A stretch of 64,000 nt of DNA, taken from assembly GCF_022763305.1 (NCBI RefSeq), contig NZ_JALEGT010000062.1:1-64000 (forward strand), given 5' to 3'. Position numbers and translations under genes: made by a program. Positions 44,599 through 52,980 of the stretch are shown here, one piece after another (position 1 is the first letter of the stretch; each line of letters begins with the position of its first letter). Origin of the DNA: Marivita sp. Its GTDB lineage: Bacteria > Pseudomonadota > Alphaproteobacteria > Rhodobacterales > Rhodobacteraceae. The notes beneath the pieces were generated by a model that was not told the origin of the DNA, did not search any database, and worked only from the letters and a program-made list of their open reading frames with translations.

Positions 44599-45564
44599 TC
44601 ACGCGAAAAGGGCAGTGGCGAAAAACAGCACAGGGATCAGACCGGCATCCCGGTTGGACCGGAAGAGATGCAGCAGCCGGTCCATGTCATCCAGCTTGAG
44701 GCGCCGCATCTGCCACATCATGTGCCAGCCCATCGCCCAAGGTCCGCCCAACGCGAGCACCAGGGCGAGGATCTCGCCACGCGGAGCCGCGAGGATGATG
44801 GCATAGCCCATCAGCGCAACGGTCAGGACGAGGAACCATGCAAGGTATTTGGGGGTCGCCTCACCAAAAAGGCGAGCGGTGGATTTGACGCCGATCAGCG
44901 CATCGTCTTCCTTGTCCTGATGGGCGTAGATTGTGTCATAGAACAGTGTCCACGCCATGCCGGCCAGGTAGAGGCACACCGCAGGCCATTGCAGTTCGCC
45001 CGTATGGGCCGTCCATGCAAGCAGCGCACCCCAGTTGAAGGCGATGCCGAGAAAGATTTGCGGCCACCACGTGAAGCGTTTGGCGAAGGGATAGATCGCA
45101 ACGGGCAACAGCGCGATGATGCCCAGCAGGATCGCCTGAACCGGGAAGGTGATCAGGATACAGAACGCGATAAGGGATTGGATCACGGCCCAGCTCAGCG
45201 CCTGTTTCACCGTGACCTGACCGGACGGGATGGGTCGCGAGGCGGTACGGGCAACGCTGCCGTCGAAGTCGCGGTCGGTGATGTCGTTCCATGTGCAGCC
45301 TGCGCCACGCATCAGGAAGGCGCCAATGCCGCAGCCCAGGATGATCCACGCATCAAAGAGCCGCGCCTCTCCGGTGTGGAACATCGCAAGTAGCGCACCC
45401 CAGACGCAGGGCAGATAGAGCAGCCATGTGCCGATGGGACGATCCGCGCGGCTTAATCGCAGGTACGGGCGAGACCATGCCGGGGCGAGCGTGTCGACCC
45501 AGTTGCCCGTGACGGCATCGGCAACCTGACCGCTCTGGTCTGGTGAAATCTGCGGGCCGGGCAT
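44599..45564 (-). CDS. ubiA: 4-hydroxybenzoate polyprenyltransferase
   Basis: A 321-residue inner-membrane prenyltransferase of ubiquinone synthesis, attaching the polyprenyl tail to 4-hydroxybenzoate. It has about nine hydrophobic helices and the two aspartate-rich Mg-diphosphate motifs: NDITDRDFDG near residue 93 and DKEDD near 220. The ATG at 45564 (GGAG nine bases upstream) matches the usual N-terminal length; the upstream extension overlaps rsmE and is rejected. It is head-to-head with rsmE with almost no gap, so their promoters overlap or lie inside each other's genes. Confidence 0.94.
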   Translation of the reverse strand: MPGPQISPDQSGQVADAVTGNWVDTLAPAWSRPYLRLSRADRPIGTWLLYLPCVWGALLAMFHTGEARLFDAWIILGCGIGAFLMRGAGCTWNDITDRDFDGSVARTASRPIPSGQVTVKQALSWAVIQSLIAFCILITFPVQAILLGIIALLPVAIYPFAKRFTWWPQIFLGIAFNWGALLAWTAHTGELQWPAVCLYLAGMAWTLFYDTIYAHQDKEDDALIGVKSTARLFGEATPKYLAWFLVLTVALMGYAIILAAPRGEILALVLALGGPWAMGWHMMWQMRRLKLDDMDRLLHLFRSNRDAGLIPVLFFATALFA

Positions 45565-45576
45565 ATGTGTTGCTCC

Positions 45577-46308
45577 ATGAATTCGAAGATGCGTGCGAAA
45601 GTCAGGCTTTTTGTAGAGCAGCCGCTTGGGGCGGTACAACCGGTTCCTCTGACGCGGGAGCAGGCGCATTACCTGTTTGGCGTGATGCGGATGGCGGTTG
45701 GCGACCCTGTGGCGCTGTTCAACGGGCGCGATGGCGAGTGGCAGGCCGAGGTCGCCGAGGCGGGCAAGCGCGGTGGCATCCTTGTGTGCCGGGAGCCGTC
45801 GCAGCCGCAGGTGATGCCGCCGGATGTCTGGCTGATGTTCGCGCCGATCAAGAAGGCGCGCACGGATTTCATCGTGGAAAAGGCGGTGGAGATGGGCGTG
45901 CGGCGGGTGATGCCCGTGCAGACCGCGCACACCAATTCCGAGCGCATCCGGCAGGACCGGTTGCAGGCCCATGCGGTCGAGGCGGCCGAGCAATGCGGCG
46001 GGGTCTTCGTTCCCGAGGTGACTGATCTCGCACGGTTGGATCGGGTGTTGGGCAAGTGGGACCCGTCGCGGCGGATCGCATTTTGCGACGAGGCGCTGGC
46101 GGGAGAGAGCGGGCGACTGCCGGATGCGCCGGGGCCGTGGGCGATCCTGATCGGACCCGAAGGCGGATTTTCCGAGGACGAGCGCAGGCGGCTGCGGGGG
46201 ATGGACTGCGCCAGCCCCATCAGCCTCGGGCCACGTATCCTGCGGGCCGATACGGCTGCGGTGGCGGCGTTGACGCTGTGGCAAAGCACGCTGGGGGACT
46301 GGGCGTGA
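45577..46308 (+). CDS. rsmE: 16S rRNA m3U1498 methyltransferase RsmE
   Basis: A 243-residue SPOUT-class methyltransferase. The PUA-like N-domain (LTREQAHYLFGVMRM) and the C-terminal knot with ILIGPEGGFSEDE and SLGPRILRADTAAVAAL form the SAM pocket. Start uncertain: ATG at 45565, 45577 and 45589 are all in frame; 45577 is chosen by expected length, without a clear ribosome-binding site. It is followed within two bases by a tandem palindrome module (46311-46354) and then a small membrane protein gene. Confidence 0.9.
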   Translation: MNSKMRAKVRLFVEQPLGAVQPVPLTREQAHYLFGVMRMAVGDPVALFNGRDGEWQAEVAEAGKRGGILVCREPSQPQVMPPDVWLMFAPIKKARTDFIVEKAVEMGVRRVMPVQTAHTNSERIRQDRLQAHAVEAAEQCGGVFVPEVTDLARLDRVLGKWDPSRRIAFCDEALAGESGRLPDAPGPWAILIGPEGGFSEDERRRLRGMDCASPISLGPRILRADTAAVAALTLWQSTLGDWA

Positions 46309-46310
46309 CG

Positions 46311-46354
46311 GATTTTCGGTCGACCGAAAATCGCACATCCGTCGACGGATGTGC
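46311..46354. repeat. Tandem abutting palindromes, 44-nt module (copy B)
   Basis: Two perfect 22-bp palindromes side by side: 46311-46332 (arms GATTTTCGGTC/GACCGAAAATC) and 46333-46354 (arms GCACATCCGTC/GACGGATGTGC). Both have GTCGAC at the exact centre but otherwise unrelated sequence. The module begins two bases after the rsmE stop and ends 18 bp before the next start. No T-run follows. Confidence 0.85.
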
Positions 46355-46372
46355 GGCTCCCGGTGGCCCGCG

Positions 46373-46903
46373 ATGAGCTTTATCCGTCCCGAAGTAAGCG
46401 CGACGATCCTGCGTTGGCGCGAGGCGTTGATCGGGGCTGCGGTGCTGCTGCTTGGGGTCTATTGGGTCGTGGGCGTCAGGCCCGGCCTTCTTACTTGGAT
46501 CGGCTATCTGGCCCTGTTTCTGGGGGCGGCGCTGTTCTTTGCCGGGCTGCAGCGCGGACGCGCGCGGATGGGTGGCGGCGGGCCGGGCGTGGTGCAGGTG
46601 GTGGAACGGCGGATCGGCTATTTCGGGCCGCTGAATGGCGGGTTGGTGGATCTGGACGCCATGACGTCGCTCAGCCTCGACCCGACGGAACACCCGCGCC
46701 ATTGGATCATCACGCACGAGGGCGGACCGGCGCTGCACATTCCCGTGAACGCGGAAGGCGCGGATGTCCTGTTCGATGCCTTTGCCAGCCTGCCGGGGCT
46801 GAGCCCGGGCCGTGTGGCGGCGACCTTGAAACACGAGGGCACCGGGCCAATTGTGCTCTGGCGCAGGGCTGACCTTCAAAAACGGATCCAGAGCCTGCAT
46901 TGA
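46373..46903 (+). CDS. Membrane protein of unknown function
   Basis: A 176-residue protein that I do not recognise. Two adjacent hydrophobic segments (about 18-36 and 41-58) are followed by a soluble domain with VVQVVERRIGYFGPLNGG and a Leu/Pro-rich end. No catalytic motif. The ATG at 46373 starts just after the palindrome module. It lies between rsmE and gshA, probably co-transcribed with one or both, with the soluble part on the cytoplasmic side if the two helices form a hairpin. Confidence 0.7.
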   Translation: MSFIRPEVSATILRWREALIGAAVLLLGVYWVVGVRPGLLTWIGYLALFLGAALFFAGLQRGRARMGGGGPGVVQVVERRIGYFGPLNGGLVDLDAMTSLSLDPTEHPRHWIITHEGGPALHIPVNAEGADVLFDAFASLPGLSPGRVAATLKHEGTGPIVLWRRADLQKRIQSLH

Positions 46904-46966
46904 CAGCCCCGGGAAATCAGCCCAAGGCTGACCCCGATTGACGAGCAGACAGACCGGAGACGCGCC

Positions 46967-48337
46967 ATGTCCATCCCCCAATCCGGCGGCGGGCCCATCG
47001 AACACCACGACCAGCTGGCCGAATATCTGGCCTCGGGGTGCAAGCCCAAGGATGACTGGCGCATCGGCACCGAGCACGAGAAGTTCGGCTATTGCAAGGA
47101 TACGTTGCGCCCCCTGCCCTATGAAGGCGAACGTTCGATCCTTGCCGTCCTGCAGGGTCTGCGTGACGCGCATGGCTGGGACCCCGTGATGGAAGGCGCA
47201 AACCTGATCGGTCTGGTGAAGGATGGCGCGAACATCTCGCTCGAGCCCGGTGGGCAGTTGGAACTGTCCGGTGCGCCATTGGAGACGATCCACCAGACCT
47301 GCGACGAGGTGAACGACCACCTGCGCGACGTGAAAGACATTGCCGACAAGATCGGTGTGGGGTTCATCGGGCTGGGTGCTGCGCCGATCTGGCGGCACGA
47401 GGACATGCCGCTGATGCCCAAGGGGCGCTACAAGCTGATGGACAGCTACATGGAAAAAGTCGGCACCGCTGGCACGACCATGATGCGGCGCACCTGCACG
47501 GTTCAGGTGAACCTCGACTTTTCGTCCGAGGCAGACATGGTGCAGAAGCTGCGCGTCGCATTGGCGTTGCAGCCGGTGGCCAACGCGCTCTTTGCCACAT
47601 CGCCGTTCTTCGAAGGCAAGCTGAACGGACACAAAAGCTGGCGCGGGCGGGTCTGGCGGCATCTGGACGATGCACGCACAGGGATGCTGCCTTTCGTGTT
47701 CGAGGACGGTTTCGGGTTCGAGGCGTGGGTGCAATACGCGCTCGATGTGCCGATGTATTTCGTCTACCGCGATGGGGTTTATCACAACGCGCTGGGGCAG
47801 TCGTTCCGCGATTTCCTCAAGGGTGAATTGCCCGCAATGCCGGGAGAAATGCCGACCCTGTCGGATTGGGCGGATCACCTGACGACGATCTTCCCCGAAG
47901 CGCGGGTGAAGAAATACATCGAGATGCGTGGTGCCGATGGTGGCCCGTGGCGACGGCTGTGCGCGCTGCCTGCGTTCTGGGTCGGTCTGACCTATGACCA
48001 GTCGGCGCTGGATGCGGCGTGGGATCTGGTCAAGGACTGGGATGCCGAAACCCGCGAGGGGCTGCGTGTGGCCGCGTCGGTGGACGGGCTTCAGGCCGAG
48101 GTGAACGGGATCAGGATGCACGATCTTGCGCGCGAAGCGTTGAAGATTTCCGAGGCCGGTCTGGTGGCGCGGGCGCGTCCCGGTGCGGGCGGTCTGGTGC
48201 CGGACGAGACCCATTTCCTGAACGCGCTGAAGGACAGCGTGGAGACCGGCAAGACCATGGCGGACGAACTGATCGACCATTACAACGGCGACTGGAACGG
48301 CGACATCAGCCGGATTTACGGCGAGTACAGTTACTGA
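46967..48337 (+). CDS. gshA: Glutamate-cysteine ligase (proteobacterial/plant type)
   Basis: A 456-residue ligase forming gamma-glutamylcysteine, the first step of glutathione synthesis. Motifs of the alphaproteobacterial/plant class are present: RIGTEHEKFGY (about 32-42), SLEPGGQLELSG (about 91-102), MRRTCTVQVNLDF and EMRGADGGPW. It differs in sequence from E. coli GshA. ATG with a CGGAGA ribosome-binding site. The convergent gene is ggt, which degrades extracellular glutathione, and the two 3' ends are separated by a palindrome module. Confidence 0.95.
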   Translation: MSIPQSGGGPIEHHDQLAEYLASGCKPKDDWRIGTEHEKFGYCKDTLRPLPYEGERSILAVLQGLRDAHGWDPVMEGANLIGLVKDGANISLEPGGQLELSGAPLETIHQTCDEVNDHLRDVKDIADKIGVGFIGLGAAPIWRHEDMPLMPKGRYKLMDSYMEKVGTAGTTMMRRTCTVQVNLDFSSEADMVQKLRVALALQPVANALFATSPFFEGKLNGHKSWRGRVWRHLDDARTGMLPFVFEDGFGFEAWVQYALDVPMYFVYRDGVYHNALGQSFRDFLKGELPAMPGEMPTLSDWADHLTTIFPEARVKKYIEMRGADGGPWRRLCALPAFWVGLTYDQSALDAAWDLVKDWDAETREGLRVAASVDGLQAEVNGIRMHDLAREALKISEAGLVARARPGAGGLVPDETHFLNALKDSVETGKTMADELIDHYNGDWNGDISRIYGEYSY

Positions 48338-48343
48338 GGCGGT

Positions 48344-48387
48344 GCAACCCTTCGACGGGTTGCGCCCGGCTTTTCGAAAAGCCGGGC
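48344..48387. repeat. Tandem abutting palindromes, 44-nt module (copy C)
   Basis: 48344-48363 has arms GCAACCC/GGGTTGC with loop TTCGAC. 48364-48387 is a perfect 24-bp palindrome with arm GCCCGGCTTT and centre TCGA. Together exactly 44 nt, abutting, between the gshA stop (6 nt) and the ggt stop (8 nt). No T-run on either side. Confidence 0.85.
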
Positions 48388-48395
48388 ACCGTTGA

Positions 48396-49973
48396 TCAAT
48401 ATCCGATCGCGCAGCCGTCCTTGCGCGGATCCGATGCCCCTTCCAGAACGCCATGGTCGTGGATCAGGATCGCCTGGGCGCCCCCGATGGCAACCTCTGG
48501 GGTTTCCACCTCGTGCCCCAAGTCCACAAGCTGCGCCCGGACCGCGTCGGAATAGCCGCGTTCCACCATCAGCTTGCCGTTCTCGGCAAAACAGCGCGGC
48601 GCATCGAGCGCCTCCTGCGGGGCCAGTCCGAAATCGGTCATGTTGGTGACGGCACGGGCATGGCCGCAGGACTGGTACTGACCGCCCATGACGCCGAACG
48701 GCATGGCGACACGGCCTGCGTCGCGGATCATGCCCGGAATGATCGTGTGCATCGGCCGCTTGCCGCCGCCATATTCGTTGGAATGGCCTTCCTGAAGGGT
48801 GAACCCTGCACCCCGGTTCTGGAACAGGATGCCGAATTTCTCGGACGCAATGCCCGAGCCGAAGCTGTGGAAGACCGAATAGATCAGCGACACGACCATG
48901 CGGTCCTTGTCGACAACGGTGATGTAGATCGTGTCCTTGTGCACCGCTTCGCTGAGCGCTGCGGGACCTGCCATCGCCTTTTTCGGGTCGATCAGAGTGG
49001 CCAGTTTCTGCGCCGTCTCCATCGACAGCATGTGATCCAGCTTGGTCATATGCTCGGTATCGGCCACGAAACGGTTGCGCGCGTCATAGGCCAGCTTCGT
49101 TGCCTCGGCTTCGATATGCGCACGCTCTGCGCCGAAGGGATCGAGAGAGGCGATGTCGAACTGCGACAGGATGTTGAGCAGCAGGATCGCCGTCGCGCCC
49201 TGCCCGTTTGGCGGATGCTCGAGCAGCTCGCGCCCCTGATAGGTGCCACTGATCGGCGCGCCGATGGTGGTGGCGGCGTTGGTGAAATCGGCCTCGGTGT
49301 GCACGCCGCCCAGCGCGTTGAGCGTGGCGAGCATGTCTTCGGCAACTTCGCCTTTGTAGAACCCGTCACGCCCGTCTTTTGCGATGCGGCGGAGGACCTC
49401 GGCGTTTCCGGGCAGGCGGAAGACCTGACCGCGTTGCGGGTTGGCGCCTTGCAGGAGGTAATGCGTACGCGCGTGCCCCTGAAGCAGATGCGCATTTTTC
49501 GCCCAATCCCACGCCACACGTTCGGCCACAGGCAGGCCGTTTTCCATATAGTCGATGGCGGGTGCGAGGCTGTCCGCGATGCCAAGCCGCCCCCAACGCT
49601 CGGACATTGTGCAGAAGGCGTCGATCGCGCCCGGCACCGTCACCGCCTCGGGGCCGTAGAGTGGCACTGTTGCCTCACCCCGGTTGCGCAGGTCATCGGC
49701 TTTGGCTCCGGCAGGTGCGCGCCCGGATCCGTTGACCGCGATCACTTCGTCCCCGCCTGCGGGAGAGATCAGGGCAAAGCAATCGCCTCCGATGCCGGTC
49801 ATCGCCGGTTCGGCCTGACCGAGAATCACCGCACCCGCGATGGCGGCGTCCACGGCATTGCCACCGCGCTTGAGGATGTCGACGGCGGCCTGAGCTGCCA
49901 GAGGATGCGACGTGGCGCACATCCCGTTTGTCGCCATCACCGCAGAGCGGCCCGGCATCTGAAAATCGCGCAT
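48396..49973 (-). CDS. ggt: Gamma-glutamyltransferase family protein
   Basis: A 525-residue Ntn-hydrolase precursor that autocleaves before a catalytic threonine. GGNAVDAAIA and GGDCFALI in the large subunit, and the DTIYITVVDKD motif (nucleophile Thr near residue 347), are present, with a GGGKRPMHTI block later. The usual TTHFSV around the nucleophile is changed to TIYITV, so activity may be toward other gamma-glutamyl or acyl compounds. No signal peptide is visible, unlike E. coli Ggt. ATG at 49973 with GGAGGG ten bases upstream. Confidence 0.85.
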   Translation of the reverse strand: MRDFQMPGRSAVMATNGMCATSHPLAAQAAVDILKRGGNAVDAAIAGAVILGQAEPAMTGIGGDCFALISPAGGDEVIAVNGSGRAPAGAKADDLRNRGEATVPLYGPEAVTVPGAIDAFCTMSERWGRLGIADSLAPAIDYMENGLPVAERVAWDWAKNAHLLQGHARTHYLLQGANPQRGQVFRLPGNAEVLRRIAKDGRDGFYKGEVAEDMLATLNALGGVHTEADFTNAATTIGAPISGTYQGRELLEHPPNGQGATAILLLNILSQFDIASLDPFGAERAHIEAEATKLAYDARNRFVADTEHMTKLDHMLSMETAQKLATLIDPKKAMAGPAALSEAVHKDTIYITVVDKDRMVVSLIYSVFHSFGSGIASEKFGILFQNRGAGFTLQEGHSNEYGGGKRPMHTIIPGMIRDAGRVAMPFGVMGGQYQSCGHARAVTNMTDFGLAPQEALDAPRCFAENGKLMVERGYSDAVRAQLVDLGHEVETPEVAIGGAQAILIHDHGVLEGASDPRKDGCAIGY

Positions 49974-50279
49974 AGGATTTGTCCCTCCCTTGTTGCGGTG
50001 CAACATAGGCAGACGCAGGGTCAGGTCAATCAGGTGATGTCCGGGGGGAAGTACCTCGACGCCGCACACTGGGTGGGGGCTGTTAACGGTGCGACGCCGA
50101 GGTGAAGCTTTCAGCAGCTACAGTCTCTGTTTGACGTCAGACCAAGGCCAGATTTCGCTGGGATTGGGGCCATTTCTGGGCATCGTTTTCAGAAATCGTT
50201 AGAATTTATCCCTTGTTTTCATGACTATTTCCGAAACGGGAACAATACCCGTAAATGTGGCGAAACCGTGTCGGCCAAT
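49974..50279. other. Intergenic stretch between ggt and the RsbW-like gene
   Basis: 306 bp with no gene I can support. It should contain the ggt promoter on the minus strand. A weak ACGGG/CCCGT stem with a 7-nt loop (about 50236-50252) lies downstream of the RsbW-like stop and may end that transcript. The right half is AT-richer than the rest. Confidence 0.5.
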
Positions 50280-50735
50280 CTACGCCATCGGCAGATCGAT
50301 TCTCATCAAAAGGCGGTTTTCCGCGCCGACCCTGACGTGCTGGGTCTCGGATGTCAGGCTGCGAATCAGGAACCAGCCATAGCCGCCTTCGCTGAGCAGT
50401 GTAGGATCAGGGCGTCCTTCGCAGAGCGCCAGATCGGGAACAGGACGCCCCCAATCGGTCAGGGTGATTTCGAGCGCCGTCGCCAGTACAGAAACCGAGA
50501 CAGCAACAGCCCCGAATCCTGACCCTGTATAGGCATGTTCCACGACATTGTTGATCGCTTCGGCAAGCACGATCTGCGTGTCGTCCCGCAGCGATGCGGC
50601 TGGCGTGCCGTCCAGCGCGTGATCGACACGGCGCAAGAGATGGGGTGTGACGACATCCAGTGCAGGCAGACATAGGGCAAGCAGATGCGATGCCTCAGTC
50701 CTTGACGGTGGCAATGACCTGATCCGCGTCATCAT
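50280..50735 (-). CDS. RsbW-like anti-sigma factor / serine kinase (HATPase_c)
   Basis: A 151-residue GHKL ATP-binding domain protein. The N-box ALIVLAEAINNVVEHAY-type helix is visible as IVLAEAINNVVEHAY (about 55-69), followed by LTDWGRPVPD (G1) and the GGYGWFLIRSL (G2) motif. Members bind or phosphorylate a STAS partner and release or hold a sigma factor. It starts inside the last 41 bases of the STAS gene, so the pair is translationally coupled. No sigma factor, PP2C phosphatase or sensor gene lies in the window next to it. Confidence 0.85.
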   Translation of the reverse strand: MMTRIRSLPPSRTEASHLLALCLPALDVVTPHLLRRVDHALDGTPAASLRDDTQIVLAEAINNVVEHAYTGSGFGAVAVSVSVLATALEITLTDWGRPVPDLALCEGRPDPTLLSEGGYGWFLIRSLTSETQHVRVGAENRLLMRIDLPMA

Positions 50736-51033
50736 GAATGGCAAAGATCGAATCCATCCGCGTCAGGCGGAACACCTTGTCCACGATGGGCTGCAATGCC
50801 GCGAGCTCAAGACTTTGCCCCGGGCGGAGCTGTTTCATTGCGGCGACGACCGCACCCAGTCCGCTGGAGTCGATGAAGTCGACCTTTTGCAGATCGAGGA
50901 TGAACCGCCCATCCTGCCGCCCGGTGAGCGTGCGCATCTCTTCCTTGAACTGAAGCGCGTTGGGCGCGTCGATCCGGCTGGCATTGACACGGATCAGCGT
51001 GGCGGCGGGGTGGTGTTCGGCAATCAGTTCCAT
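50695..51033 (-). CDS. STAS-domain anti-anti-sigma factor (RsbV/SpoIIAA-like)
   Basis: A 112-residue single STAS domain. The phosphorylatable serine lies in DFIDSSGLG (about residues 53-61; Ser57 or Ser58). With the RsbW-like protein encoded next, it would form a partner switch: the unphosphorylated STAS protein binds the kinase and frees its target. Start at ATG 51033. It is divergent from the thiolase gene, with a 90-bp gap between. Confidence 0.88.
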   Translation of the reverse strand: MELIAEHHPAATLIRVNASRIDAPNALQFKEEMRTLTGRQDGRFILDLQKVDFIDSSGLGAVVAAMKQLRPGQSLELAALQPIVDKVFRLTRMDSIFAIHDDADQVIATVKD

Positions 51034-51123
51034 GTGTCCTCGTCCTGTGATCTGAGGACACCCTAGACGCCAATCCTTACCATCCGGTATGCAAGGCACG
51101 ACCAGTCGAACAGGGGGCAGAGG

Positions 51124-52287
51124 ATGACGGACGTTGTGATTACCGGTGCGGCGCGCACCGCGATGGGCGGGTTCCAGGGCGCTTTCTCGGAAGTGACCGC
51201 GGCCGATCTCGGTGGGGCTGCCATCCGCGCGGCGCTGGCGCAGTCTGGTGCATCTGCCGTGGACGAGGTGCTGATGGGCTGCGTTCTGCCTGCTGGTCAG
51301 GGGCAGGCCCCCGCGCGGCAGGCAGGGTTCGCCGCCGGTCTGGGGGAGGAGGTGCCGGCGACCACGCTCAACAAAATGTGCGGCTCCGGCATGAAAGCCG
51401 CAATGATGGCCTTCGACGCCATCGCCCTTGGGCGTGCCACCACCATCGTCGCGGGCGGGATGGAATCCATGACCAATGCGCCTTACCTGCTGCCCAAGAT
51501 GCGCGGAGGGGCGCGGATCGGCCATGGGCAGGTCATCGACCACATGTTCCTCGACGGTCTGGAAGATGCCTATGACAAGGGTCGCCTGATGGGCACCTTC
51601 GCAGAGGAATGCGCCGAGGCGTTCCAGTTCACCCGCGAGGCTCAGGACAACTACGCGCTGCGGTCGCTGTCCAACGCGCTGGATGCGCAGGCATCCGGCG
51701 CTTTCGAACACGAGATCACGCCGGTTACCATCTCGACCCGCAAGGGAGAGGTGGTGGTCTCCGAGGACGAACAGCCCGGCTCGGCTCGGCCCGAAAAGAT
51801 CCCGACATTGAAACCCGCCTTCCGCAAGGACGGCACGGTCACACCCGCCAACAGCTCGTCCATCTCTGACGGCGCGGCGGCCCTGGTTCTGACGACAGCA
51901 GAGGCGGCCGGGACCGCTGCCCGCGCTCGGATCGTGGGGCATGCAAGCCATGCGCAGGCACCTGGCCTTTTCACCACGGCCCCGGTGCCCGCTGCGCAAA
52001 AGCTGCTGGACCGGATTGGCTGGAGCAAGGACGATGTCGATCTCTGGGAAGTGAACGAAGCCTTCGCCGTGGTGCCGATGGCGTTCATGCATGAAATGGG
52101 CCTGAGCCGGGACATCGTGAACGTGAACGGTGGCGCCTGTGCGCTGGGCCATCCCATCGGCGCATCCGGTGCGCGGATCATGGTGACGCTGCTCAACGCG
52201 CTGGAAAAGCGTGGGCTGAAGCGGGGTGTGGCAGCGATCTGCATCGGTGGTGGCGAAGGCACGGCCATCGCGATTGAACGCATCTAA
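51124..52287 (+). CDS. Acetyl-CoA C-acetyltransferase (thiolase)
   Basis: A 387-residue biosynthetic-type thiolase that interconverts acetyl-CoA and acetoacetyl-CoA. The acyl-accepting Cys86 (NKMCGSGMKA) and the C-terminal GHPIGASG (His343) and CIGGGEG (Cys373) motifs are all intact, and length matches AtoB/PhaA. Without phaB or ketogenesis genes next to it, the pathway (PHB synthesis, ethylmalonyl-CoA route or degradation) cannot be told. Good ribosome-binding site (AGAGG). A roseobacter-type interspersed repeat follows the stop. Confidence 0.93.
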   Translation: MTDVVITGAARTAMGGFQGAFSEVTAADLGGAAIRAALAQSGASAVDEVLMGCVLPAGQGQAPARQAGFAAGLGEEVPATTLNKMCGSGMKAAMMAFDAIALGRATTIVAGGMESMTNAPYLLPKMRGGARIGHGQVIDHMFLDGLEDAYDKGRLMGTFAEECAEAFQFTREAQDNYALRSLSNALDAQASGAFEHEITPVTISTRKGEVVVSEDEQPGSARPEKIPTLKPAFRKDGTVTPANSSSISDGAAALVLTTAEAAGTAARARIVGHASHAQAPGLFTTAPVPAAQKLLDRIGWSKDDVDLWEVNEAFAVVPMAFMHEMGLSRDIVNVNGGACALGHPIGASGARIMVTLLNALEKRGLKRGVAAICIGGGEGTAIAIERI

Positions 52288-52296
52288 GTTTCTTTG

Positions 52297-52333
52297 AGCT
52301 GCAAATACCTCGGGGGTGTGGGGGCTGGCCCCT
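52297..52333. repeat. Roseobacter-type interspersed repeat remnant
   Basis: A CAAATACCTCGGGGG-type core (from 52301) followed by a GGGGCTGGCCCC hairpin (52321-52332). I recall this arrangement recurring between genes in Roseobacter-group genomes, but only this copy was found in the window, so the assignment rests on memory. Confidence 0.45.
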
Positions 52334-52344
52334 ACTGACATGAC

Positions 52345-52800
52345 ATGGCCGATTACACGACGCTTGCCAAAACCATCGCCGCGCTGACCGAAGGCGAAAC
52401 CGATACGGTCAGCCTGATGGCCACAATCGCCTGCGAGGTGCATCACGCAGACGACCGCTTTGACTGGACGGGGTTCTACCGTGTCGCAGGGCCGGAGTTG
52501 CTCAAGATCGGGCCGTATCAGGGTGGGCACGGCTGCTTGGCCATCCCGTTCTCACGCGGTGTTTGCGGCGCTGCGGCCCGCACCGGAGAGGTTCAGCTTG
52601 TGCCCGATGTAGACGCGTTCCCCGGGCACATCGCCTGTGCGTCCTCGACCAGGTCTGAACTCGTGCTGCCGGTCTGGAACGGCAAGGGCCGCTTGTTGGG
52701 GGTCTTCGACATTGACAGCGACCAGCCGGATGCGTTCACGCAAGAGGACGCGGATGCTCTGGCGGGCATCCTCAAGGAAAGCTTTGCAGCCGTGCAGTAG
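52345..52800 (+). CDS. msrC: Free methionine-(R)-sulfoxide reductase (GAF domain, fRMsr)
   Basis: A 151-residue GAF-fold enzyme reducing free methionine-R-sulfoxide. The three family cysteines are present at Cys64 (GHGCLAI), Cys74 (GVCGAAA) and Cys98 (HIACASS), with the same 10- and 24-residue spacing as Cys84/94/118 in known fRMsr proteins. Also conserved are FDWTGFY and DSDQPDAF. Cytosolic; it complements MsrPQ, encoded at the left end, which repairs periplasmic proteins. It follows the thiolase gene after 57 bp. Confidence 0.92.
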   Translation: MADYTTLAKTIAALTEGETDTVSLMATIACEVHHADDRFDWTGFYRVAGPELLKIGPYQGGHGCLAIPFSRGVCGAAARTGEVQLVPDVDAFPGHIACASSTRSELVLPVWNGKGRLLGVFDIDSDQPDAFTQEDADALAGILKESFAAVQ

Positions 52801-52802
52801 GC

Positions 52803-52877
52803 TCAGGCGATGCCGATAAAGGACAGGATCGCAAGGACGATCACGATCAGTCCGACAACATAGATGATGCGGTTCAT
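52803..52877 (-). CDS. Very small membrane protein (24 residues)
   Basis: A 24-residue peptide starting MNRIIYVVG and ending ILSFIGIA: one membrane helix with almost no tails. ATG at 52877 with a GAGG ribosome-binding site about ten bases upstream. It is convergent with msrC (stops two bases apart) and divergent from the XRE gene. Peptides of this type appear beside stress genes in roseobacters, but function is unknown. The intact frame and ribosome-binding site are the only evidence. Confidence 0.55.
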   Translation of the reverse strand: MNRIIYVVGLIVIVLAILSFIGIA

Positions 52878-52980
52878 GGGAGTGGTCCTCGACTTGGGTT
52901 GCTTACCTTTCAAACCAGCAGTCTCGCGGTTTGGTTCCAAACAGTTGGGATGCAATGGCCTTGGCGACCGCGTCGCCATG

